This document shows positions 38,288 to 47,936 of a DNA stretch of 64,000 nt, piece after piece. The first letter of the stretch is position 1. Every line of letters begins with the position of its first letter. Origin of the DNA: Palaemon carinicauda (lineage: Eukaryota > Arthropoda > Malacostraca > Decapoda > Palaemonidae). The notes beneath the pieces are model-generated. The model ran no database searches, had not been told where the DNA came from, and worked only from the letters and a program-made list of their open reading frames with translations. The stretch lies in NCBI RefSeq assembly GCF_036898095.1, contig NC_090766.1, positions 31,539,972-31,603,971 on the forward strand, read 5' to 3'. A program made the position numbers and the translations under genes.

Positions 38288-38458
38288 CGAGTCAGATCCA
38301 AGGGTGGTAACGAGGTCAAAACAGACCACACAGTTATCCGGGTGCCATACCACGACATCCTCCAGCTGCACTCCGCAGAGGGCGTGAGACCGACAGACGG
38401 TATGGCCGCAGGGCTGATGTAGAACAGCTGCACAGGCCGTCGTCTGACAATGCACCAT
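38288..38458 (-). CDS. DIRS-A2 Cys/His-rich exon upstream of gag
   Basis: 57 codons from an ATG that directly follows an acceptor-like TTCTTTTTATAG, ending at donor TCG|GTGAG. Pattern: C-x4-H-x2-C-G-H-x-V-C-R-S-H-A-x-C ... V-W-H-P-D-N-C-x-V-C. It is exactly as long as the DIRS-A1 exon and keeps every Cys and His, which argues for selection on a zinc-binding fold. Spliced in phase 0 to the gag exon it would form the N-terminus of gag. Confidence 0.75.
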
Positions 38459-39739
38459 CTATAAAAAGAATAGTATATGAGAAACTGTAATTCTCTTAAG
38501 TAGGGGCGGGTCCGGAGGACCCGGGCCTAACATAAGCCTAACACAAGATTAGAGCTTAACTGTAATATTCTTAAGTAGGGGCGGGTCCGGAGGACCAGGG
38601 CCTAAACATAAGTCTAGCTTAAGACTAAAGTATAGCCATCCATTCCGGTCGAGCCGGGAGCATAAAAAAGGATGCAACAACAAGAAATTAAGATACATGG
38701 TGTCTGATTTCCCGGGGCGAGGCTAAGCCCCGGGCCGGGAAATAAAAGTATCCAAAACCAATTCGTATAGGAACTCCGGGATAGTGATCTGTCATATAAT
38801 CATTATATATAATCATAGGAACTGTTATAAATTAATAGGGGGGCGGAACTGTAGATAAGAACCGCCAACCGAACCCAGAGGGTTTCATATAACATAAACC
38901 AGTGTGATAAGTGAATATAAAATAGGGTGCACCGGGATCCAACTCTGTTGACTGGTGGCCAACCACACTAGACAGAGACGAACCCGCCGGGACACCCGGA
39001 GGACAAAGTCCATAAACACTGAACTACCCCCTCTAAAAGGAGGGAAGGCAACGGTCCCCTAGGGGAGGGGGGGAGAGAAGCCTAGCCGCCCACCTAGCGA
39101 GAGGGGGAGCATGGGGGAGGATCACGTGATACGGAGCAGCAGGGCTACCAACTGACGATCCCCAACCAGACAGATCAAACGGAGTAATAGCACAATATTC
39201 ATTATAATAGTGATAGCGTTGATAATATAAAATAAACACATAAAAATTTTTTTTGGGCAAGGCATGCAACATAATAATTAAATCACAAAAGACACACCTG
39301 ATGGCTTAAAAAATAACATTGCTGCCTAGCAACGAAGGTCGGCAGCCATAACGATACGTAAATGATATCGGCCCAAAAAGTGAACCACGAGGGTTCTAAA
39401 CGCTAAATAATGAATATCCACAATAACAAATAAAATTTAATAATAAAAATAATAAAAATAATACATATAGTAACACTGCGAGTGAAACTAAAAGCTCTCA
39501 AAACAGGAGTACCAACTGTAAGTGGAATCAAGCAAGATCGATATGAACGAAGAGAATAAACTCCTATAATTCAAATATTAAACGATCTAGGTTGCTCAAA
39601 ACACAGCAAAACCAAGCTTGGTACTTAACTTAGACGGTGTCTCCTGGGAAACCGACGAAGAAGCCATAATCCAATGAAAATAAGTGGAAAAACGAGAGCA
39701 CAACAAAAAAGCGGGTTACAACACAAGACGTGCTAAAAG
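38459..39739 (-). other. DIRS-A2 5' region (presumed leader or intron)
   Basis: No sustained frame. A short ATG frame near 39670-39615 ends in P-S-K-L-S-T-K and parallels DIRS-A1; I could not define its splice donor. A poly-pyrimidine and G/C-rich stretch lies at 39000-39130. Confidence 0.5.
38485..38640. repeat. ~80-bp tandem duplication with GGGTCCGGAGGACCC hairpin
   Basis: 'actgtaat.ttcttaagtaggggcgggtccggaggacc' type units occur at about 38488 and 38561. Each holds the palindrome GGTCC-GGA-GGACC. DIRS-A1 has an independent duplication with similar hairpins at the same location. Confidence 0.8.
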
Positions 39740-40005
39740 GAGTTGGGTTCTGAGCGGATGCAGTGTTAGTAGTACCGAGTGAGGTTGAACGGCTCTCCTC
39801 TATTGGGGTTTCTGTCATGGATGAATCTAAATAGTGCGGGACCTCTGGATTATACGCCCAATTTTATACCGACACCAATAGGTGAGCGAGCTAGTTAACC
39901 TAGCACTCCTTTACATTTTTTCTCTGGTATATTTAGCAGTAAATTACCTAAGAATAAGTGCTAAATGGAGCTTATTCACTGGGCGGCACAGGTTCGAGCC
40001 CAGAA
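39740..40005. repeat. DIRS-A2 right inverted terminal repeat
   Basis: Reverse complement of the left repeat with a single difference that I can see, ending CACTGGGCGGCACAGG then TTCGAGCCCAGAA. Confidence 0.94.
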
Positions 40006-40728
40006 CTATATTTCTTAAACTAAAATAAATCAAACTATAAGCAATCAAAATAAACACTTAAAACTAATCAAAACTTAACACTATATATACTATATATACC
40101 ATTCAAATAAACACAAAAAATCCTAACAAACTTAACTTATACCACACACCCACACCAAAAATAAATATATATATGAATTTCTTGTATAAATATTATGGTA
40201 CACCAACACGGTCGCCACACACAAGCCGGACTGTCTTTACGGCACACAACTCTGTGTTTAGCAGTTCATTGGGTGGCAATTCGCCACAACTACTTCCCTG
40301 ATTGGGGTTGTGGTTATTATTAGCACCACCATCATCATCATCATCATCAATCGGAAGTAAACGGGCCGGTCATCAACAATCGTCAATCCAAAGAGCAGTC
40401 TTAATACCAAAATCAATTACGGGCCAGGTCATCAACTATATCTCAGCATTCGAAAAAATTTAAGTCTCTCCAAAGGAGTTAGCCTCACCAAAGGAGGAAT
40501 CACGGCTCAGAAAATCAAAAATCACTTCCTCGCTGGTAAAGAAAAATAATAATTCCAGCGTTCACACAACTGACTCAGGACGCAGTCAATCAAAAAAAGC
40601 ATTCGCTCCGAAACATTCACCACTGTCGTAACCTAACTAAAAAATGTAAACAAACAATCTCATTTAAACCAACAGTCTTTCTCACCACAAACGATCGTTA
40701 ACCTAACTACTTTCGCTCGCTAACACAA

Positions 40729-40867
<139 letters not shown>

Positions 40868-40912
40868 GGATTTGGCAAAAAAAAAAAAAAATAAATAAAT
40901 AAATCCTCCACA

Positions 40913-40940
40913 TTCCTCCCCCCTTACTTTGCCAAATCCT
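40913..40940 (-). promoter_or_regulatory. Gypsy-2 polypurine tract
   Basis: On the minus strand AAGTAAGGGGGGAGGAA directly abuts the LTR start (TGTGGAGG), the expected plus-strand primer for a Ty3/Gypsy element. Confidence 0.85.
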
Positions 40941-40953
40941 TCTCACACAACAC

Positions 40954-41643
40954 TTACATTATTTTTTTCATAACCCAGTCGTAGTCGGGAACGGGACCTC
41001 TACTCCGAGTAACTGGGCCTCCATATACTCTCTCATTCACTTCTTCCTTATCACAATCATTCGCTACATTAACACTATTCCTATCTAAATCCCTATCATC
41101 TAATATATCATGTACAATCATATCTACCTCGTTCTCATCTGGCCCTATAATTACACTCATTTCTGTAAACAGTTCATCCATTTCATCAAAAACATTCTCA
41201 ACTTTAGTAAAAGATTCATTCATACTACTAATCATTCTCCTATCTCTCACTCTCGCATTCGTCATCCTTTCTTTTACATCACCTAAGGAAAAGCCACACA
41301 CACTATAGGTATCATTCATACTCAGCCATGATTCATCTGTATTAACACATTTATCTTCCATACACACTTGCACATTTACACCCTTGTCATACTTATTTCT
41401 ATTCTCACTTTTACTTATAAAATTTCCCCTTCTTTCATCTTTACTTAAAGCTCTTGTATTCTTCCTTTTCTTATATTCTAGTACTAACACTAACTGTTTA
41501 CCTTCCAGACCTAAGTCCTCATACATACTAGGTTCACCCTTGTTCCTTTTCAACCATTTACTCATCCCATTCTCTTGGATATACTCAGGTACCTCTTTCC
41601 ATTTACGCAACTGGTTGTGGTGGGCCCTAATTTTTTCCACAAT
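40954..41643 (-). pseudogene. pol: Gypsy-2 Pol C-terminal extension, cut off by the Tigger insertion
   Basis: About 229 codons that continue the integrase frame of 46571-43492 after the TA target of the Tigger: the frame is preserved exactly across the insertion point. The segment starts IVEKIRAHHNQLRKW, is acidic and charged (DEMDELFTEM; VHDILDDRDLDR) and ends with GGPVTRSRGPVPDYD before the stop at 40954. The TRSRG motif resembles the end of many Gypsy Pol proteins. No envelope features (signal peptide, membrane anchor) are visible. Confidence 0.85.
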
Positions 41644-42105
41644 ACAGTGAACCCTCGCTACTTCGCGGTTCGACAATCGCGGATTCACCACTTCGCGGGG
41701 TTTTCCCATAACCCATATATATATACATATCGCGGATTTTCCGGAAAATTCGAAAATACCGCGAAATCTGAAGACCCCCAAATACGATATTTTGTTACCT
41801 GTAATTCCATTAATACTGTAATTAGTAATATCTGCTCTTACTGATTGTTCATTGCATTACATATGATATATAATTCAGCACAGAAAGAAATAAAACACGA
41901 AAAGAGAATGTGATCATACGATAATTCAGTACGTAGTAAAATTAAATCGAACATGAAACGCAAATCAGATGCAGTCATACCATATTAGAATGGTGTGTAC
42001 TGTAATGGATGTGCTTCTTTTCCATGAATCTTTTGTATGTATACGTACGTAGTACAGTACTGCATCCAATAATATTCTTTTTTGCAAAAATCACATTTCG
42101 AATAA

Positions 42106-42110
<5 letters not shown>

Positions 42111-42170
<60 letters not shown>
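42111..42170. repeat. (GA)n microsatellite in the Tigger
   Basis: 60 bp of GA repeat, followed at 42196-42325 by an imperfect TTA/TTG repeat. Confidence 0.95.
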
Positions 42171-42173
<3 letters not shown>

Positions 42174-42651
42174 TAAAATAGCGTACGTAAATTTTTATTA
42201 TTATTGTTATTATTATTATTATTGTTGTTGTTGTTAATAAAATTATTATTGTTATTATTATTATCATTATTATTATTATTATTACTGTACAGTATTATTA
42301 TCATTATTTATTATTATTACGGTATTGTACTTAATCTACGTACGTTCAGTATGCGCGGGGCATCTTCTATGAGTAACCAACGCATCATAGTACTGTAAGA
42401 CGGGTTGTGATTGGTTCAAGCGCTGATAGATGACGAATCAGAACTCAAGTTTTGTTATCTAGCCTGTGATTGGTGTTTTGCCCGCATCTTCTACCCGCAG
42501 CATCAAAGTTCTCGCGGGGCTGGATCGTTCACTTTCTCTTACCGCGTATCGCTGAGTAGACGTTCTTAAGTTTGTGAAGTTTAATCTGTGCTGTGTGCGA
42601 CCTTTTTAAGTTGAACTTTTTGTTACAGTACTGTACGTAAATCCTACTGTA

Positions 42652-43050
42652 ATGGCTCCCAAGCGTTCTGCTTCTCTTAAGGCTGGTAGTGAGCCTAAAC
42701 GCCACCGAAGGACGATGACGATAGCTGAGAAGGTTACGCTTCTCGACATGTTAAAAGATGGTAGAAGTTACGCGGCCGCCGGCCGCCATTTTGGCATCAA
42801 CGAATCCACCGTTCGCTATATCAAAAAGGACGAGGCGAACATTAGAAAGACGGCTGCAATCACATTTAGCAGATCAGCGAAGCGAGTCGTTACAACGCGT
42901 AATAAAACGATCGTACGCATGGAAGGTGCTTTAGCTGTGTGGATTGCCGACTGCCGGAAGAAGAACATAGCGTTGGATACGAACACCATCCAAACACGCC
43001 GTCGTTTCAGGCGGCGTCATAAAGAAAAAGATTTCATTTGGAAGTCCTAA
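42652..43050 (+). pseudogene. Tigger transposase, N-terminal part only
   Basis: 132 codons from an ATG at 42652. Residues ~20-65 (MTIAEKVTLLDMLKDG; AAAGRHFGINESTVRYI) are the Psq/CENP-B-like helix-turn-helix that binds the transposon ends. A second region (VRMEGALAVWIADCRKKN) begins the CENP-B-type second DNA-binding domain, after which the frame runs into Arg-rich sequence (about 42995) and stops. The whole DDE catalytic domain (~300 residues in full-length Tigger proteins) is missing, so this could at most bind DNA. Confidence 0.88.
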
Positions 43051-43491
43051 GAAAAATACGTAAACTAAAACATTGGTAATAAAAAAATCAACATACAGTA
43101 CTGTATAATCAATATAATCGATGCAAAAACTAACCTATACATATATGTGTACACTAAATGAGTTTGGTTCTTCATTATGATCAGAGATGAACGTAAACAA
43201 AACATTGGTTGCCATTTTTTATCGTGCTTTTTAGGTGTTTAGGAAACGCATGATATAAAATCGCCTTTAATATTTGTGCCTGTTTTAGTTTAGGGTGCTG
43301 TAGTACATGCATTAAGTGTTCTGTACATTAAAGGGTGGTTTGTTAACAGTACTACGTACAAGGGAAGGTTTTAAAAGTCCGAATATACATGTTAAATAAA
43401 TAGGTAAATATGATGTCACTACTTCGCGGATTTTCACCTATCGCGCCCGCGTCTGGAACCTATCTACCGCGATAAACGAGGGTTCACTGTA

Positions 43492-46400
43492 CCACCCACA
43501 CACAACTTACTCAAAACGTAACTTAATCCACTCGAACCAACTTCTAACACATCAAAGGGACCTTCAAATTTATCACGCACCTTATTTACATTCATTCTAC
43601 CCTTTTCAATTACTTCTTTCATCACTCTCTCACCAACTTTAAAGCTTTCAAACCTCTTATTTGCTTTCCTCCACACATCTCTATCATCCTCCGACACACC
43701 CAACCTCGGTCTTATTATCTTTTCAAAATTTAAAACAAACTTACATGGAGACATACCCGTACTCTTATGCACTGTTGCATTGTAAGCCCACAACGCTCTA
43801 CCAACATACAAATCCCAATCATTATCACATGTACTCATCATTCGCAAAATTTCAGTTAATGTTCTTACAGTCCTTTCAGCCAACCCATTCGCACTTGGCA
43901 TATAAGGAGTCGAATACACATGTTCAATACCCCATTCTCTTAACATCTGCTCAAACTCCCATCCAACAAACTCAGGGCCATTATCACTTAACATTCTCAC
44001 AGGCTTACACACACACATCGGCAACATCACTTGACCAACCATTCTTGCAACAGTCTCGCTCCGTTTATCCTTGATGGGTATTGCATAGGTAAATTTACTC
44101 ATGTGATCAACCATAACAATCATTCCCACATGTCTTCTCGCAGTCACAGGCAACGAAACACAATCAATCACAAACATCTCAAATGGTTCTTTCATACGTA
44201 ATCTCAAAACAGGCGGATTAGCATGCACTCTCTGATACTTCCCTTTCTGGCAATCTTCACACGTAGTCGCTACATCCTTACATATCTGACTCAACCCAGG
44301 TGTAAACAATCTCTCACGCATGCATTCCCATAATTTATTCTTACCCATGTGCCCATATCTGTCATGCACTAACATACACATACTTACTGCTGCATGCATT
44401 GGAAACACAGGAACATATATATCTTCATCCATTCCTTTATGTAGAAAATAAACAATATTCTTACACACAATAAGTCTCTTACTAACTTTCTTATACACCT
44501 CTAAATCAGACGGCCATTCTTCTACCTCAATACTATTCAACATACATTCACGTAACCTTTTAATTTCCTCACATTCATCTTGCATTTCTTCCACCTCCTC
44601 TTTAGTCAGTAGATCATCCTCACTCCTCGTAATATCAACCATGCCAACAAAATTCGCCATAAATACACTATTATCTTCTATCACAACTACTTCACATCCA
44701 TTCTTCAGAAGCAAACCACTACCAATATCAACTGATAAATCATGCAATCTTAAAAAGTCAATTCCTATCAAAAAACAACTAGGCATCTCATTCTCTCCCA
44801 TTACAATAAAATTATGTTCCACCTCCATACTTCCCAGTTTTACTTTCAAACGCACTTCTTCCCAAACTAGCAAACTTCCTTTACCTATCCCATGAATTCT
44901 CACACTCGTACATTGCCTTTTCACTTCCCAATTGTACCGCTCTATTTCCTTGATAACAGACATATTCACCAATGACACTTGCGCACCTGTATCAATTAAA
45001 CTACAGTATTCATTCTCATTTATACCCACATACGTCATCATTCTTCCTTTTACACCATGCATACAAATGTTTACTCTCCTATCAATAGGGTCATCCTTAT
45101 CACACCCATGGTCATCTTCGCTATCTTCCATGCTCATACCACTCGGATTCAAGTCACTCAGACAATCATCCTTCTTACTCAACAACTGGCAACATCTTTC
45201 ATTACATTGTAACCTCAATATATACTCCCTTTCAATCTCTTTATTTGCTCGGTACTGCATCGGACGATTCCACCCAAAATACAAATAAACAGTGACACCA
45301 TATAACATACTTACTACCAACAATACTTTTGATAACAATTCACCCTCAAGCATACTATCCTCCTCCTTATATGCCATTTCTTTCGATACTTCATTCCTAA
45401 CACTCATTCTAAGCTCATCTATACTAGCAGGTATATCCCTATTCAAACCCTTCAATTTAACCTTATTTAACCCACACAAAATACATTTATACACCATGTC
45501 ATCCCCTTCAAAACTTTGTACCACCATTAAATCTTCCAGCAACCTTTCAAAATTACTATCATTCTCGCTACTCTCTTCTATCTTACCATGCATTCTTGAC
45601 ATCGCATCTGCTATCACGTTCTTACTCCCAGGTACATATTCTAGCTTAAAGTCAAATTCATTCAAATCCTCTATTGTACTCGCAACTCTAGCATTCACAG
45701 ACTCTTTCCTAATCATGTACACTAGGGGCTGATGGTCAGTACGCACAATAAATTTCACACCATACAAAAATACCTTCAACGCTTTCACGCAAAACCTTAT
45801 CGCAGCCAACTCCCTTTCAATCGTGGAATACTTTCGCTCAGCCTTATTAAATGCTTTACATTTATATGCTATCACTCTCAACTGTTCATCTCCATTTATT
45901 CTTTGCATTTGAACCAAGCAACCACCCATACTAATCCCACTAGCATCCGTATATAACTCTAGCATACTCGCATGTTCACTGTAATCGGGAAAGGCCAAAG
46001 TGACGTCTCTCGCAGCCTCTTCTTTCAAGTTTTCAAATGCTTCAATCATACGCTCATCCCATTTCAGTCTCGTACTATTTCTCTTACCTGTCCACTCATT
46101 CAAAGGCTTCCCTATTCCCGAACAATCTCTGACAAACTTCCGACCAAATTCAATTAACCCAAGAAAACCTCTCAACTCACGCACCGTATGAGGACGTGGA
46201 AACTCTCTCACCTTACTCACAAACTTTTCACTCTTCCTTATACCCGATTCACTCACCACATGCCCAAGAAATTCCACCTCCCCGGCCAACCATGTACACT
46301 TTTCAAGCTTAACTTTCACCCCAACTTCTATCAACCGTTCTAATACTGCTTCAAGCAACTGCATGTGTTCCTCAACTGTCTCACTAGCAATCAAAATATC

Positions 46401-46571
46401 ATCAATAAAAACAGTCACCTTCTGTCTATCAAACCCAGCCAAAACTACATTCATCGCCCTCTGGAAGGCAGCAGGCGCATTAGCAAGGCCAAAACTTAAT
46501 CTCTTAAACTGATAATGACAATTACTGCTCGAAAATGCTGTAATGTGCCTGCTCCCCTCTGCCAGAGGCAT
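43492..46571 (-). CDS. pol: Gypsy-2 Pol: RT (C-part)-RNase H-second protease-integrase
   Basis: Open frame from 46571, entering at the RT fingers/palm boundary because of a frameshift. RT: VFIDDILIAS (residues 54-63). RNase H: ELYTDASGISMGG (205-217), RTDHQPLV, NVIADAMSR (to 326). Then an unusual ~400-residue spacer with a hydrophobic stretch (LLSKVLLVVSMLYGVTVYLYFGW, 412-434, longer fragments not shown) and a retropepsin-like domain: SLIDTGAQVSL (524-534) and FLIGIDFLRLHDL (600-612). Integrase: His735/His741, Cys771/Cys774 finger; Asp803, Asp863, Glu899. The frame then meets the Tigger at 43489. RNase H and integrase motifs look intact. Confidence 0.93.
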
Positions 46572-47030
46572 CTGGTAATAGCCCCTAACTAAATCTAACT
46601 TTGTAAAAAACTTTCATACCATGCATCTTATACACACAGTCAGACACTACATTCATTGGGAAACGTTCTTTAACAGTTACTTCATTCACCTTCCTATAAT
46701 CAATACACATACGTAAACTTCCATCCGGCTTTCTTACAGGTACAATAGGGCTATTCCAGGCACTCTCACTCCTTTCTATTACACCCATTTGCTCTAACTC
46801 CTGGCACTGCTCTTCTATTTCTCTGGCAATAGGCGGAGAAAAATGTCGGGGACGCTGATATATGGGGGTATCATTACTAAGAACTATCTTAAATTCAGGC
46901 AGCTTTGATCCCCCACAATCCTCGTCACCGCGACTCAAAACTCTCCCGTCTATCCCATAACATCCTATACAATTGTTCCCTTTCTCCCTCACTTATATTC
47001 TCATCTACATTAATTCTTTCTTTCAAACTT
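46572..47030 (-). pseudogene. pol: Gypsy-2 Pol: N-terminal part of RT, frameshifted
   Basis: 46992-46585 encodes the RT N-terminus (IVLSNDTPIYQRP; PIVPVRKPDGSLRMCIDYRKVN). Near 46605 one extra T in a T run throws the frame off just before the conserved palm motif; the remainder continues in the next frame from 46571. A further break lies near 46960. Single-base homopolymer changes of this kind may be assembly errors. Confidence 0.85.
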
Positions 47031-47936
47031 TCAGTCCCAATCGTCATCCTGCTTTATCTTACCCGTCATAACACGTCTCAATTTAACATACCTTTCATCC
47101 TCTACATTGACCAACGTATACATACATCCCATGCAATCACCCTCACGTATTCCCCGCATTCTCTTCCTCCTTACAGTCGGCAACAAGCTCACATACACCT
47201 TCGGCTCCTGCAAATTCAAAATACCATCATACACATGCACACTTGCTTTCACCAAATTACTTGCTTCCGAACCTTCCACTACATATTCACAATTGTCACT
47301 ATTGGCAATTCCCAGACTATTCGGCCATGCAACTTTTACACTGACAACCTCCCTCGCATCTTTTGACAATTTAACACCTTCTTTTGCTATTAACGGCACA
47401 CCTTTCCATACCTTCGTACCTACACTACCATCTTCATTCAAATAAAATTCCCCACAAAATTTACCCTTAACTTTCATCTCTATCATATTTACACTAGGAT
47501 GTACAATCATACCGCATTTTTTCAAGAAGTTATAACCTAACAACACATTGTATTTGTCATTTACTCCCTCAACCACATAAAAATCATTACCTTCCATCAT
47601 CAGGCCCCCCAATCATAACATTTTCACGTAACTTTCCTTGCACAGACATACTTAAATTACCGATACCTTTCACTTCACCTTTACACCCCCTAAATTCACA
47701 CACATCCCTTACCTTATCGTATGCATTCCTAACATTAAATTGACACCACAACCAGTATCAATCAGACCAACTAGCTCTATTCCATTAAAATTTACTTTTG
47801 CACTCATGCAGTCATAAGCTCTTTCGCCCATCACGTCTTCATGTAGTAAACCTTCACGAACATGCATCACATTCACTCCACACACACTCGAGGACTCACC
47901 CAGCTGAACCCTCTTACACTCTAGTTTCCCGAACAT
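47031..47936 (-). pseudogene. pro: Gypsy-2 first protease, frameshifted
   Basis: Entered from gag by a predicted -1 frameshift. The active-site motif ELVGLIDTGCGVNLM is in 47936-47709 and the C-terminal hallmark NVLLGYNFLKKCGMIV in 47612-47031, followed by a linker to RT. Single-base breaks near 47725, 47610 and 47038 interrupt the frame. This is the standard protease position for Ty3/Gypsy elements, which makes the additional DTG domain downstream of RNase H a true second copy of the function rather than a displaced one. Confidence 0.87.

Larger units (their letters stand above)
32534..40005 (-). mobile_element. DIRS-A2: near-intact DIRS1-like retrotransposon in the Gypsy-2 LTR
   Basis: Comparison with the empty LTR at 49937-49960 puts the insertion inside CCTTAAAA|CTATATTT, with the element running from GGGATTTT (32536) to CCCAGAA (40005), ambiguous by a few A. 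No target duplication is present, as expected for recombinase-mediated insertion. It has inverted terminal repeats, an internal complementary region, a Cys/His exon, gag, an uninterrupted RT-RNase H and a recombinase with all catalytic residues. I saw a single difference between the two terminal repeats over ~200 bp, indicating a young copy. Only single-base frameshifts in gag and recombinase spoil it. Confidence 0.96.
41645..43489 (+). mobile_element. Tigger (pogo-group) DNA transposon, internally deleted
   Basis: Terminal inverted repeats start CAGTGAACCCTCG at both ends (41645 and, inverted, 43489) followed by TCGCGG-rich subterminal sequence. A TA duplication flanks it (41643-41644, 43490-43491). 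It holds the N-terminal part of a Tigger transposase, a GA tract and a TTA/TTG-rich stretch. At 1.85 kb and without the DDE domain it is non-autonomous. It inserted in Gypsy-2 pol in the opposite orientation. Confidence 0.95.

Noticed and set aside
40954..41781. Envelope gene of an errantivirus-like element
   Set aside because: No signal peptide, transmembrane anchor or furin-like site; the frame is a continuation of Pol.
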